This document shows positions 11,128 through 20,605 of a stretch of 64,000 nucleotides of DNA, one piece after another. The translations under genes were made by a program, and so were the position numbers. The stretch comes from Ruegeria intermedia (lineage in GTDB: Bacteria > Pseudomonadota > Alphaproteobacteria > Rhodobacterales > Rhodobacteraceae). The notes under the pieces are model-generated. The model was not told the origin of the DNA, made no database searches, and saw only the letters and a list, made by a program, of their open reading frames with translations. How positions within the stretch are numbered: position 1 is the stretch's first letter; each line of letters starts with the position of its first letter. The stretch covers positions 1 through 64,000 of the forward strand of contig NZ_FQVK01000018.1 in the NCBI RefSeq assembly GCF_900129345.1. Reading direction: 5' to 3'.

Positions 11128-12033
11128 TTGGGAGATCTGGCGGGCAAGACCTACGTCATCACTGGCGCAAACGCAGGCGCGGGTTTTCAGGCGGCCCGGA
11201 CGCTTTTGCGGAAAAACGCCAGCGTGGTGATGCTGAACCGCTCGGCCGAGAAATCGCAGGCTGCGATCGCCGCGCTGAAGCACGAGTTCGGCCCCCGGGC
11301 GGACGTCAGGTTCATCCGCATGGACCTGTCGGTTCTGGCCAGCGTCCGCGCGGCTGCCGGCGCGGTGTTGCAGACCACGCCCCGCATCGACGCGCTGATC
11401 TGCAACGCCGCCATCGCCCAGGTGCCGACCCGCAAGCTGACCGTGGACGGGTTCGAGAGCCAGCTGGGCACCAACCATTTCGGCCATTTCCTGCTGGCCG
11501 GGCTGCTGTTCGAGCGGATCGAACAGAGCAAGGGCCGCATCGTCGTGGTGGCCAGCCTCGGCTACAACATGGGGCTGAGGACGATCAATTTCGACGACAT
11601 CAACTGGGACAAGGGCTATGGCCCCAACACGGCCTATTCCCAGAGCAAGCTGGCGCAGATGATGTTCGCCTACGAGCTGCAGGACCGGCTGGCGGCGGCG
11701 GGGCGGACCGATGTGCAGGTCTATGTCTGCCATCCCGGCTCGTCTGCCACTTCGCTGATTTCGACGAGCGGCGGGTTGCTGACGCGGTTTCTGTGGTGGT
11801 TGATGACCAAGACGCCGCTTGTGCAATCCGCCGAACGGGGATCGTGGCCCGAAGTGATGTGCGCCACCGAGGACGGGCTGGACCAGCGCGCCCTTTACGG
11901 CCCTACCGGCCGCGCGCAATTCGTCGGCCCGGTGGGCAAGGGCACGCTGAACCCGCATGCCTGCGACAAGCCGGTGATGCAGCGGCTGTGGGACGTGTCG
12001 GAAAAGGCCGTGGGCTTTGAATGGAGTCTCTGA
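11128..12033 (+). CDS. Short-chain dehydrogenase/reductase with an upstream in-frame amber codon
   Basis: Classical SDR fold: TGANAGAG nucleotide-binding loop near the N-terminus, NAAIA, and the YSQSK catalytic Tyr/Lys motif. It probably uses NAD(P)(H) on a carbonyl or alcohol; the substrate is unknown. The natural N-terminus seems to begin at ATG 11083, which has GGAGAG upstream and encodes MADTTFGP. A TAG at 11107-11109 then interrupts the frame before GWTPQRLGDLAGKTY. The open part given here begins at TTG 11128, with no ribosome-binding site. It is either a recent pseudogene or a gene rescued by reinitiation or suppression. Divergent from the AraC regulator. Confidence 0.7.
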   Translation: MGDLAGKTYVITGANAGAGFQAARTLLRKNASVVMLNRSAEKSQAAIAALKHEFGPRADVRFIRMDLSVLASVRAAAGAVLQTTPRIDALICNAAIAQVPTRKLTVDGFESQLGTNHFGHFLLAGLLFERIEQSKGRIVVVASLGYNMGLRTINFDDINWDKGYGPNTAYSQSKLAQMMFAYELQDRLAAAGRTDVQVYVCHPGSSATSLISTSGGLLTRFLWWLMTKTPLVQSAERGSWPEVMCATEDGLDQRALYGPTGRAQFVGPVGKGTLNPHACDKPVMQRLWDVSEKAVGFEWSL

Positions 12034-12290
12034 CGCCCCGGCGGTCGGGCGTGCCGCTGGATCACGCCCTGCCCCAGCCTGCGCCCCCCGGGCCGCTACT
12101 GCTGGGCAGTTTCATCGTGGCCATCTGCAGGATCGGGTTGAGCACCGCCAATCCGGCCGTCATGGGGCTGGAGGTGATTGGACTTCTTGTCGTCGGCTGC
12201 GTCCTGTTTTCGGAAACGCTGAGCCTTCAGAAAATCGCCGGCATCGGGTTGGTCATGGCAGGGGTGCTGTCGCAGGTCGATCGGGTCTGA
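12021..12290 (+). pseudogene. Fragment resembling the C-terminus of an SMR/EamA-type transporter
   Basis: Overlapping the end of the SDR gene is an 89-codon frame. Its second half (EVIGLLVVGCVLFSETLSLQ, then IAGIGLVMAGVL) resembles the last two membrane helices of small multidrug-resistance or drug/metabolite transporters. The first membrane helices are missing and the N-terminal part looks random. I treat it as a truncated remnant; expression as a small membrane protein cannot be excluded. Confidence 0.35.
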
Positions 12291-12348
12291 CGCCCGTCGG
12301 CGTTGCGATAGGCAAAGCTTTGGGCCCATCGCAACCAAGGCGCGATCC

Positions 12349-12573
12349 ATGACGGGAGGGGCTGGGACAATGTTGGGGATCGTCGGATTACAAATGAAAT
12401 TCAGCCTTGGTCTGGCCGTGGCCGCCCTGTTGTCCGGGTATTCTATTCTGGCCGTGCTCTTGGTTCATATGCTGGCCGGAACTTGCCTTGTCCCGGTTGG
12501 CATGGGCGCTATCTGCCTGACCCGCGCGCTTGAGGCCACGCAAACGGATGAAGGCCGCGCCTATTCCGGCTGA
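12349..12573 (+). CDS. Possible small membrane protein, unrecognised
   Basis: A 74-codon frame with two hydrophobic stretches (GLAVAALLSGYSILAVLLVHM and a second around CLVPVGMGAICL). There is no recognisable family and only a weak AAGG upstream of the ATG. It sits among decayed sequence between the SDR gene and the MtfA-like gene, so it may be another transporter scrap. The stretch 12291-12348 shows nothing. Confidence 0.25.
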   Translation: MTGGAGTMLGIVGLQMKFSLGLAVAALLSGYSILAVLLVHMLAGTCLVPVGMGAICLTRALEATQTDEGRAYSG

Positions 12574-12606
12574 TCACCCCATTCGGAATCATCTGGGCTG
12601 GCGATC

Positions 12607-13416
12607 CTACGACCAGTTTGCCGGGTCGAGACGAAAAAACTTGCACAATTCCGCATAAAACGCCGGTTCGGCCTGTTTCAAGGCCTCGGGCCGCTCAAAG
12701 AACAGCTCGACCGTGACGGCAAAGAACTCTTCGTGCCCGGTGGCACCATAGGGGTCGATCACCGTGCGCCGGCCCGTCTCGACCGCATGAACATGCGCGT
12801 CGAAGGCCGCCAGAAAAACGCGCTCCCACTCGGCATAGCTTTGCCCTGTGGCCAGAACGGGCACGCCGTTGGTGCCGCCGGACAGGTCATCCAACTGATG
12901 GGCGAACTCGTGGAACACGACGTTGTGCCCGTCGTGATCGTTTGCCGCGCCCTGTCGACTGTGCGCCCAGGACAGGATCACCGGACCCCGATCCCAGCTT
13001 TCGCCGGTACGGATGATCTCCTGTTCTGTCACGACATAGCCGCTGTGCCGCTGTTGGCGGGACTTGAAGGCGTTGGGATAGATCAGGACCGTCGTCAGAT
13101 TGTTGTACCATTGGTCCGAGTTGACGACCAGAAGGCAGGCCTGTGCGGCGATCGACAGACGCATCTCGTCCGTGACCTCCAGCCCGTCGCAACCGATGAA
13201 ATCGACCTGGTTCAGGAACAGGTTGATCTTGCCCTCCAAAGTGGCGCGCAGCCCGGCAGGCAACCGCTCGAGGATCGGCACCGTCGCGTGGATGGTCCGC
13301 CGCTCCTCATCGCTCAGCGGTGTTTGCAGCAGCGCGGCCCTGGCCTTGGCCTTCGACCAGAAATACCACGCCACCAGACCGGCGATTGCCACCACAAGGG
13401 TCAAAAAAAGCACCAT
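12607..13416 (-). CDS. MtfA-like zinc metallopeptidase (M90 family)
   Basis: 269 aa. An N-terminal membrane anchor (residues 1-20) is followed by a zincin domain with HEFAH at 169-173 and the downstream glutamates GHEEFF at about 228-232. This is the arrangement of MtfA, the E. coli peptidase linked to control of the glucose phosphotransferase system through Mlc. Here an N-terminal helix suggests membrane attachment. In an organism probably without that sugar system the target is unclear. It is transcribed from its own promoter region; the next gene upstream (an amidohydrolase) ends 41 bases before its start. Confidence 0.85.
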   Translation of the reverse strand: MVLFLTLVVAIAGLVAWYFWSKAKARAALLQTPLSDEERRTIHATVPILERLPAGLRATLEGKINLFLNQVDFIGCDGLEVTDEMRLSIAAQACLLVVNSDQWYNNLTTVLIYPNAFKSRQQRHSGYVVTEQEIIRTGESWDRGPVILSWAHSRQGAANDHDGHNVVFHEFAHQLDDLSGGTNGVPVLATGQSYAEWERVFLAAFDAHVHAVETGRRTVIDPYGATGHEEFFAVTVELFFERPEALKQAEPAFYAELCKFFRLDPANWS

Positions 13417-13457
13417 GTGGCGACGGTAGCTCTATTGCCGCACCTCGGAAAGCCGAT

Positions 13458-15302
13458 TCATTCGGTCGAGGGCTGCGTGAAGTCCGCCAACCACGGCCGT
13501 TCGACATCCGTGCCCTGATACAGCGCGTGCAGCAGCAGATGGGCTGTCACCGGATCGGATGCCAGAGGATTCCGCTCGAGGCCGCCCTTCTTGACCGACG
13601 CATCAGCGCTGAAGACAACTTCATCCTCTTTGATGGTGGTCAACACGCGAAGCTGGGCCAGCGTTTCAGGATCGACCGCGGTCGGGTCGTCCGAGAGGAT
13701 CACGAAATCGGCCAGTTTGCCCACTTCGATCGAGCCCTTCCGGTCTTCCTCGAAATGCTGCCATGCCGGCCAGATCGTCATCGCCTTGAGCGCCGTCATC
13801 ACGTCGACGCGCTGATGCGGGCCCAGGATGTCGCCCGACCGGGTGCGCCGGGTGACCGTTGCGGCCAGTACCCGCATGCTGTCGGGAAACGCCACAGGCG
13901 CGTCATGGTGGGTGCCGAATATCATGCCGCGTTCGGTCACCCAGCCGGTGGGCGAGATGTTGTCGGCATTGACCGGCCCGACCGTGTGCTCGCGGTGCCA
14001 GTCGCCCCAGTAGAAGGTGTGCATCGGAAACAGCGACGGGAACACGCCCAATCGATTGAGGCTGGCCACCTGATCCTCGCGCAGGAACTGACCGTGCACC
14101 AGAACCGGCCGGTTGCCCGGATCGCCATGGGTCAACCGCGCCTCGTCGATGGCGGCGATCAACATATCCGTAGCCCCCTCGCCATTGGAATGGGTCAGGA
14201 TCTGGTGGCCGTTCTCGAAACACCAGTTCACCGCATCCTGCAACTGTTCGCGCGTGATGGCGGCGTATCCGGCATAGCCGGGCGGGTAATCCCCGACCGG
14301 ATCGTAATAGGGCCGATCCCGCAACGCGGTAAAACCCTGCGGCGAACCGTCGATTGTCAGCTTGCACCCGCCGACTCGCACCCGGTCGGCATAGGTGCGC
14401 GAGGCGTCCGATGCGATGAAATCGCGCGATTCCAGAACGTCGGGAAAGGCCACGACGTCGATCGGAAGGTCGCCGTCCGCGGCCACCCGGCGCAGGGCCT
14501 GAACCGCCGCGCCCGAGGAACGCCCCTCTTGCGCGGTGGTGTAGCCAAAGCGCGCCCACATCCGACTGCCGGCGCGCGCGAAAGTCTGCAACCCGTCTTC
14601 GCCGACAGCGCCAAGCAGGGGCACCAAGGCACCGAAGAATGCGTATTCCTCCAGCACGCCGTTTGGCTGGCCGGCCTCGTCCTTTCGGATCACGCCACCA
14701 GGTGGGTTCTCGGTTTCTGCGGTGATCCCGGCCAGCTCAAGCGCCTTGGAGTTGCCTACCCCCAAATGGCCCGATTGGTGGATGATCATGATCGGAACGT
14801 CGCGCGAGACCGCGTCCAGCTCGGTACGCGTGGGGTGGCGCAGTTCGGCCAGTTGCGCGTTGTCATAGCCAAAGCCGATGATCATCCCCATCGCTTCGAC
14901 CGTGTCACCATTGGCATCGACCCACGCGGACAACGCCGCCTGCAGGCTGGCAATGTCGGTGACCTTGCCATCCGGCGGGGCCAGCAGGTTCGCCGACAAG
15001 GCTTGCAAACCGCCCATGACCACGTGGCCGTGGCTGTCGACAAAACCGGGCAGCATTGCGCGCCCGTCCAGATCAAAGATCGTCGTGTCGTCGCCCTGAT
15101 GGCTGCGCATCTCGGCCAGTTCACCTACTGCGATGATCCGCCCATCCCTGACCGCGACCGCCTGTACCGTCGGTCGGGAGTCATCGATCGTCAGTATTGG
15201 ACCACCGGTATAGATCGTATCCGCGACCTGTTGGGCCAAAGCCATGGTGCCGAGGGTCAGACCGGCAGCAACGTTCACGGCAGCCAGGGATGAAAGACGC
15301 AT
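13458..15302 (-). CDS. Exported amidohydrolase, YtcJ-like
   Basis: 614 aa with a signal peptide (MRLSSLAAVNVAAGLTLGTMALAQ). The metal-dependent amidohydrolase domain has the first metal-ligand pair H91-x-H93 in LPGFVDSHGHV, a central GHLGVGNSKAL segment, and a later HSNGEGATDM segment, all typical of the YtcJ/amidohydrolase-3 group. The substrate cannot be predicted; relatives cleave N-acyl or amide bonds. It is encoded downstream of an amino-acid ABC transporter on the same strand, 96 bases away, so a link to periplasmic amide use is possible but unproven. Confidence 0.85.
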   Translation of the reverse strand: MRLSSLAAVNVAAGLTLGTMALAQQVADTIYTGGPILTIDDSRPTVQAVAVRDGRIIAVGELAEMRSHQGDDTTIFDLDGRAMLPGFVDSHGHVVMGGLQALSANLLAPPDGKVTDIASLQAALSAWVDANGDTVEAMGMIIGFGYDNAQLAELRHPTRTELDAVSRDVPIMIIHQSGHLGVGNSKALELAGITAETENPPGGVIRKDEAGQPNGVLEEYAFFGALVPLLGAVGEDGLQTFARAGSRMWARFGYTTAQEGRSSGAAVQALRRVAADGDLPIDVVAFPDVLESRDFIASDASRTYADRVRVGGCKLTIDGSPQGFTALRDRPYYDPVGDYPPGYAGYAAITREQLQDAVNWCFENGHQILTHSNGEGATDMLIAAIDEARLTHGDPGNRPVLVHGQFLREDQVASLNRLGVFPSLFPMHTFYWGDWHREHTVGPVNADNISPTGWVTERGMIFGTHHDAPVAFPDSMRVLAATVTRRTRSGDILGPHQRVDVMTALKAMTIWPAWQHFEEDRKGSIEVGKLADFVILSDDPTAVDPETLAQLRVLTTIKEDEVVFSADASVKKGGLERNPLASDPVTAHLLLHALYQGTDVERPWLADFTQPSTE

Positions 15303-15398
15303 TCCGAACCTCCAGCAGCATATAGCAATGCGGTGGAGTCTAGCACGAAGTCCGCGTCTGGCCCGTACAATGTTGAATTGCTGATCCGACGTCGGCTT

Positions 15399-16130
15399 TC
15401 ACTTGAGCGCGCGCGCCAGGAATTGCCGCGTGGCGTCTTGCCGAGGGTGGTCGAACAGCTGCTCGGGCGGGCCTTCCTCGACGATGCGGCCGTTCTGCAG
15501 GAAACACACCTTGTCGGCGGCCTGCCGGGCAAAGCCCATCTCGTGCGTAGCCATCACCATCGTCATGCCCTGCTGCTTGAGCATCAGCAGAACGTCCAGA
15601 ACCTCGCCCACCAGTTGCGGGTCCAGGGCCGAAGTGATTTCGTCGAACAGCATCACCTCGGGCTGCATGGCCAGTGCGCGAACGATTGCGACGCGCTGCT
15701 GCTGTCCGCCCGACAGCTGGTCGGGATAGTTGAGCATCCGGTCGGCCAGCCCGAAACGTTCGAACATCTCCTCGATCTGGGGCAGCAATTCGGCGCGCGT
15801 GCGGCCGCGCACCCGGCGCGGCGCCAGCATCACGTTGTCCAGCGCCGTCATGTGCGGGAACAGGTTGAAGCTCTGGAACACGATGCCGATGCGCGCGCGC
15901 ACCGATTGCGGATCCAGCCCCGGCACCGAGATGTCGACCCCGTCCAGCAGGATCTCGCCATCCTCGATCGGTTCGAGCAGGTTGATGCAGCGCAGAACGG
16001 TGGATTTGCCCGCCCCCGAGGCGCCGATCAGGCAGACCATCTGCCCCTCGTCCACGGTCAGGTCGATGCCGTCGCAGACGGTGCGGTCGCCAAAGCGTTT
16101 GACGACGTTGCGCAGGTTCAGTTTCGACAT
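15399..16130 (-). CDS. Polar amino-acid ABC transporter, ATP-binding protein
   Basis: 243-aa ATPase of the GlnQ/HisP type: Walker A GASGAGKST (36-44), LSGGQQQR signature (139-146) and Walker B VMLFDE (159-164). The usual DEPTSALDP reads DEITSALDP here, a mild change next to the catalytic Glu. Its ATG at 16130 overlaps the permease stop by one base (TGATG), so it is translationally coupled to the permease. Together with the permease and binding protein it forms a three-gene importer. Confidence 0.93.
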   Translation of the reverse strand: MSKLNLRNVVKRFGDRTVCDGIDLTVDEGQMVCLIGASGAGKSTVLRCINLLEPIEDGEILLDGVDISVPGLDPQSVRARIGIVFQSFNLFPHMTALDNVMLAPRRVRGRTRAELLPQIEEMFERFGLADRMLNYPDQLSGGQQQRVAIVRALAMQPEVMLFDEITSALDPQLVGEVLDVLLMLKQQGMTMVMATHEMGFARQAADKVCFLQNGRIVEEGPPEQLFDHPRQDATRQFLARALK

Positions 16131-16963
16131 CAGCGCCGCTCCCTCATCTGCTTGGCCATAAGGTGGTCGGCATAACGCGTCGCCGGGATGGTCACGATCA
16201 GGAAGATGATCGCCGCGCCCACATAGGGCGTGAAATTGGCCAGCAGCGATTTGAACACGCCGGCCTGGCGGAAGATCTCGACCGGGCCGATGAAGCTGAG
16301 CAGCGACACGTCCTTTTGCAGCGCGATCAGCATGTTCATCTGCGAGGGCACGACGTTGCGGACGGCCTGCGGCAGCACCACGTCGCGCATCACCTGGCCT
16401 TCGGTCAGGCCCAGCGACAGGGCGGCGGCGCGCTGGCTGTGATGCACGCTGTCGATGCCCGAGCGGAAAATCTCGGCCACATAGGCCGAATAGGTCAGGA
16501 TCAGCGCCAGCGACCCCCAGATATAAGGTGAGTTCCACGGCCGGGTCAGGCCCAGCCCGGGAATGCCGAAGCCGATCAGATAGACGGTCAGGATCACAGG
16601 CACGCCGCGGAAGATGTCGGTGAAAGCCGCGCCGAAGATGCGCAACGGGAACAGCGCGGGCGATTTGGTGTCGCGGGCCAGCGCGATCAGCAGCCCCAGC
16701 ACAGCGATCGCCGGCGCCGACCAGGCAAAGATCATCACGTTGATCTTGAAGGCCTCGAGCAGCTTCGGGAAGGTCTTGACCAGAACCTCGCCGTTGAAAA
16801 AGCTCTGCTGGACCTTGGCCCAGCCCGGCGCCAGCGGCACCAGCACGATCAGCGCAACGACGACCAGAACGGTGCTGGTCGCGGCGATCCGGATCGACCG
16901 CCACCGCTGCTGCGTCTCAAAAAGTTCGCGGCGGGTCGGGCCCGCCGTTCTGTTTCGTGTCAT
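16130..16963 (-). CDS. Polar amino-acid ABC transporter permease
   Basis: 277-aa inner-membrane permease of the HisM/GlnP family. A first membrane segment follows a basic N-terminus. The family's EAA loop is recognisable as QRAAALSLGLTEGQVMRDVV, with LPQAVRNVVPSQMN after it. Only one permease is encoded, so the channel is probably a homodimer. It lies 1 base after the binding-protein stop and overlaps the ATPase start. Confidence 0.93.
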   Translation of the reverse strand: MTRNRTAGPTRRELFETQQRWRSIRIAATSTVLVVVALIVLVPLAPGWAKVQQSFFNGEVLVKTFPKLLEAFKINVMIFAWSAPAIAVLGLLIALARDTKSPALFPLRIFGAAFTDIFRGVPVILTVYLIGFGIPGLGLTRPWNSPYIWGSLALILTYSAYVAEIFRSGIDSVHHSQRAAALSLGLTEGQVMRDVVLPQAVRNVVPSQMNMLIALQKDVSLLSFIGPVEIFRQAGVFKSLLANFTPYVGAAIIFLIVTIPATRYADHLMAKQMRERR

Positions 16964-16964
16964 G

Positions 16965-17780
16965 TCACTTGATCAGCGGAACGCCCGTCGTGTCCTGCAG
17001 CCATTTGGCTTCGATTTCGGCCAGCTTGCCGCTTTCGGTCAGCGCGGCGATGGCCGCATCCACGCAGGATTTCAGCGGGTTGCCCTCCTCCATCAACATG
17101 CCGAACTGGTCGGGGTTGTCGCCTTGATCGGCAGGGAACTGGCCGATCACCTTCGACCCTTCGATCATCACCGCGCTCAGGAACAGGGCGGTGGGCAGGT
17201 CGAACAGCGCGGCGTCGATCTGGTTGGCGGTCATGGCGGCGTTCACGTCGGCATTGTCGCCATAGAGCAGCGGTTCGGCATCCGGCTGGATCACGTTGGC
17301 CAGTTTCGGCACCGCGGTGGTCGACCCGACCGCGCCCCATTGCAGGCCCTTCAGCGCCTCGAGCGTGGGCGGGGTGTCAACGGCGTTTGCGCTGACCAGA
17401 ACCGCCATCGGCGCGGTGTAGTAGGGGGCCGAAAAATCGACGACCTGATCGCGCTCGGGCGTGATCGAATATTGCTGGATGTTCACGTCGAAGTTCTTGG
17501 CGCCGGGCTGGATCGCCTCGTCAAAGGACGACCGGACCCAGACCACGTCATCCGCGGCAAAGCCCATCTCCTCGGCCACGGCATAGGCGACGGCGGCTTC
17601 AAAGCCCTGGCCGGATTCGGGCGCGTCATCCATCACCCACGGGTAATAGGCGGGGTTTCCGGTGGCCACGGTGAACTTGCCCTCGGTCAGGGTCTTGCCC
17701 GCGGCGCAATGCCCGTCCGCAAGGGCCGAAGTTGCGGTGAACGCAAGGGTGGCGGCCGCGATCGAAAGCATCTTGGACAT
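16965..17780 (-). CDS. Amino-acid ABC transporter substrate-binding protein
   Basis: Periplasmic receptor of SBP family 3, about 271 aa. The signal peptide MSKMLSIAAATLAFTATSALA is followed by EGKFTVATGNPAYYPW and FDVNIQQYSITPERD..VDFSAPYY, the family signature. The ATG at 17780 has CAGGAG upstream; longer in-frame starts would place extra sequence ahead of the signal peptide. First gene of the three-gene operon. The ligand is unknown. Confidence 0.92.
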   Translation of the reverse strand: MSKMLSIAAATLAFTATSALADGHCAAGKTLTEGKFTVATGNPAYYPWVMDDAPESGQGFEAAVAYAVAEEMGFAADDVVWVRSSFDEAIQPGAKNFDVNIQQYSITPERDQVVDFSAPYYTAPMAVLVSANAVDTPPTLEALKGLQWGAVGSTTAVPKLANVIQPDAEPLLYGDNADVNAAMTANQIDAALFDLPTALFLSAVMIEGSKVIGQFPADQGDNPDQFGMLMEEGNPLKSCVDAAIAALTESGKLAEIEAKWLQDTTGVPLIK

Positions 17781-17885
17781 GGATCTGGGTCTCCTGTTGG
17801 GAATGTCGGGCCCACGGTAGTGTTGCCCGCCGACCGTGTCCAGTTGGTCGCGGTCTATGCCAGACACCGCAAGAAGTTCAACCCG

Positions 17886-17985
17886 TCACGCGGGTGGAAT
17901 ATTGCGGTTCACCCGGAACAGGTTGCCTGGGTCATACCGGCCCTTGACCCCGGACAATTCGGGCGCGTTCGCGCCATGGGCCGAT
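17886..17985 (-). pseudogene. C-terminal scrap of a berberine-bridge-type FAD oxidase
   Basis: On the minus strand the last codons before the TGA at 17888-17886 read YDPGNLFRVNRNIPPA, the hallmark C-terminus (BBE domain) of FAD-linked oxidases. About 15 upstream codons (ANAPELSGVKGR) are still in frame before stops appear. Nothing else of the gene survives, so it is a deletion remnant. It lies in the 417-base gap between the binding-protein start and cti. Confidence 0.55.
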
Positions 17986-18197
17986 TACAACAAGGCGGCG
18001 TCGTCCGCAGGCTTGAATTTGACACGGGCACTTCGGATTGCATGCGGCGCCATCCGGTCATGCTGTGCGCCTGATCACGGGGGGGGCGTTGCATCAATCA
18101 AGCAACCGGAGATTGCCGTCGGAAATGTCTCGACACATGGTCCTTGACGGATCAGACTTTCCAGACGCTTCAATTCCCTGATCGGCAGAGACCAGCC

Positions 18198-20543
18198 ATG
18201 CAGCACAGCGGGTATATTCAGTTTCGAATGACAGCGATTGGCTTTGCGCTGATCGTGTTGACAGCAATGATCGGTCCGATGGAGGCCCGCGCGCAGAACA
18301 CTGCCGCGACGGGCATGACGGGCACCGCGCAGGTCCGGGACCTGCTGAACCGGCGATGCGTCGTCTGCCACAGCTGCTACGACGCGCCTTGCCAGCTGAA
18401 GCTGACCGCACCCGAAGGCGTGGCGCGTGGCGGGACCAAGCAGGTGGTCTATGACACCGACCGGCTGACCGATGCGCCGCCCACGCGGCTTGGCCTCGAC
18501 GCCGGGACCGTGCCGGGCTGGCGCGCGCTGGGGTTCCACTCGGTCACCGCAGATCCGGGGCAGCTCAGCCTGCTGGAACGTTTTCTGGATCTGGGCCGCG
18601 CCGCGCCGCTGCCCGAGGGAGAGCCGGTTCCGCAGGAACTTGGCCTGTCGATCAACCGCGAACTGGTCTGTCCTTCGCCGCAGGAATTCGATGCGTTTCG
18701 GCGCAAACACCCCCTGGCCGGCATGCCCTACGCCGCTGCGCGTCTGTCGGATGCCGAATTCACCCTGCTGCGCGACTGGGCGCGGGCGGGCGCGCCCTTC
18801 GATCCGGCAGCCACGGATCTGCCTCCCTCGGTCAAGGCGCAGGTTGACAGGTGGGAGGCCTTTCTGAACGCCGACGATCCCCGCAGCCGGTTGACCAGCC
18901 GCTATCTGTTCGAACATCTGTTCCTGGCGCGCCTGCATTTCCCGGATGACGACCCGCGCCGGTTCTTTCAGATGGTGCGGTCCTCGACGCCGCCGGGGCA
19001 GCCAATCGCCGTCATCGCGTCGCGCCGGCCGTTCGACGACCCCGGCGCAAGGCCGTTCTACTATCGCCTGCAACGGGTGACCGAAACCATCGTGCACAAG
19101 GAACACCTGGTCTATCCGTTCGGCCCCCGGCGCATGGACCGGTATCGCGAGCTGTTTCTTGAGCCCGACTGGTCGCTGGAACAACTGCCGCCCTATGGCG
19201 ACGCCGAGGGCGGCAACCCGTTCAGCACCTTCGCAGCGATCCCCGCCCGCAGCCGCTATGAGTTTTTGTTGGACGATGCGCTGTTCTTCGTGCGCAGCTT
19301 CATCCGGGGTCCGGTCTGTCACGGCCAGACCGCCGTCAATGTGATCGAAGACCGGTTCTGGGTCAGTTTCCTTGACCCCGATGCGGATCTGTCGGTGACC
19401 GATCCCAGCTATCTGGCCCGGGGCGCGGCCTATCTCGAACTGCCGGTCGCCAGGGCTGATGAGGGCGTGCTGGGCGATCTTCAGTCGCTCTATCACCGCA
19501 ACCAGGTGGAATATCTGCAGTTTCGCGATGCGCGCTATCGCAACAGCCCGGCGCACCGGACGGGGTTCGGCTATGATGCGATCTGGGATGGAGGCGGGAC
19601 GAACCCGCAGGCATTGATCACCGTGTTCCGGCATTTTGACAACGCCTCGGCCATGACCGGGTTTCACGGCGACATCCCTGAAACCGCCTGGGTGATCGAC
19701 TTTCCGGTGTTCGAGCGGATCTATTACAACCTGGTCGCAGGCTATGACGTGTTCGGCCGGGTCGCGCATCAGCTGGCTACGCGTCTTTACATGGACGAGC
19801 TGCGGATGGAGAGCGAAGACAGTTTCCTGACCTTCATGCCCGCCGAAATCCGAACGCGGATGCATGATGGCTGGTATCAGGGGTTTCTGGCCGAGTTGCA
19901 CACATATTGGCATCAGCGCCGTCTTGATGACGATTTTCCGACCGGGATTGCCTTTGGCACCGACAACCCCAAGGCCGAGTTTCTGCTGGCCCTGCTCAAC
20001 CGTGGCGACGGGCTGTGGCCGGTCACCGACCCGATCAATCGCTGCGCGGGTCACGCCTGCACCAGCGACCCCAGCGCGGCGCTGCTGCGGCAGTTGTCCA
20101 GCCGAACCGGCCCGTGGGTCAGGTATCTGCCCGACCTGTCGGTCTTGCTGATCGAACATGGCCAAGACCGGACCGAGGTCTTTTCCCTGGTCCACGACAA
20201 AGCCCATTCGAACGTTGCGTTTCTGTTCCGCGAACACGCACGACGCCTGCCCCGGGACGACACGGTCACGGTGTTGCCCGGGCTTGTCGGAAGCTATCCC
20301 AATTTCTTCTTCCGCGTGTCCAGCGACGCGTTGCCCGACTTCGTGGCGGCCGTGAAGGCGATCCGATCGCAAAGCGACTATATGGATGTCATCGCCACCT
20401 ACGGCATACGCCGGACAAGCCCCGACTTCTGGAGGCTCAGCGACCGCCTGCACGAGATGTTGGCACGACAGGCGCCGGTTCAGGCCGGCGTTCTGGACCT
20501 CAACCGCTACAAGGATCCGAAAGCGGGCGATCAGCCCTCATAG
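18198..20543 (+). CDS. cti: Fatty acid cis/trans isomerase (Cti)
   Basis: Periplasmic enzyme that converts cis to trans double bonds in membrane phospholipid acyl chains, a rapid rigidifying response to solvents and heat in pseudomonads and vibrios. About 781 aa from ATG 18198 (ATG 18228 and TTG 18144 are alternatives). A signal/anchor segment (AIGFALIVLTAMIGPMEARA) precedes the haem c site CVVCH, with C54, C57 and H58, required in known Cti. The remaining roughly 700 residues match the Cti family in length and in blocks such as WVIDFPVFERIYYNLVAGYD. It is followed 62 bases later by a hemolysin-III gene and then a PLD-family gene on the same strand. Confidence 0.9.
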   Translation: MQHSGYIQFRMTAIGFALIVLTAMIGPMEARAQNTAATGMTGTAQVRDLLNRRCVVCHSCYDAPCQLKLTAPEGVARGGTKQVVYDTDRLTDAPPTRLGLDAGTVPGWRALGFHSVTADPGQLSLLERFLDLGRAAPLPEGEPVPQELGLSINRELVCPSPQEFDAFRRKHPLAGMPYAAARLSDAEFTLLRDWARAGAPFDPAATDLPPSVKAQVDRWEAFLNADDPRSRLTSRYLFEHLFLARLHFPDDDPRRFFQMVRSSTPPGQPIAVIASRRPFDDPGARPFYYRLQRVTETIVHKEHLVYPFGPRRMDRYRELFLEPDWSLEQLPPYGDAEGGNPFSTFAAIPARSRYEFLLDDALFFVRSFIRGPVCHGQTAVNVIEDRFWVSFLDPDADLSVTDPSYLARGAAYLELPVARADEGVLGDLQSLYHRNQVEYLQFRDARYRNSPAHRTGFGYDAIWDGGGTNPQALITVFRHFDNASAMTGFHGDIPETAWVIDFPVFERIYYNLVAGYDVFGRVAHQLATRLYMDELRMESEDSFLTFMPAEIRTRMHDGWYQGFLAELHTYWHQRRLDDDFPTGIAFGTDNPKAEFLLALLNRGDGLWPVTDPINRCAGHACTSDPSAALLRQLSSRTGPWVRYLPDLSVLLIEHGQDRTEVFSLVHDKAHSNVAFLFREHARRLPRDDTVTVLPGLVGSYPNFFFRVSSDALPDFVAAVKAIRSQSDYMDVIATYGIRRTSPDFWRLSDRLHEMLARQAPVQAGVLDLNRYKDPKAGDQPS

Positions 20544-20605
20544 AAACCCGAAGGTGATCTGCGCCCGGCTTGCCCGTGGCCGAGCGCGGACCTATCTTGG
20601 TTGGG

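Noticed and set aside
13320-15293. Long plus-strand frame opposite the exported amidohydrolase
   Set aside because: The minus-strand frame has a signal peptide and metal-ligand motif. The plus-strand frame is a compositional shadow.
18075-20453. 792-codon minus-strand open frame opposite cti
   Set aside because: cti has a signal segment, the CVVCH haem site and full family length on the plus strand. The reverse frame has no motif.
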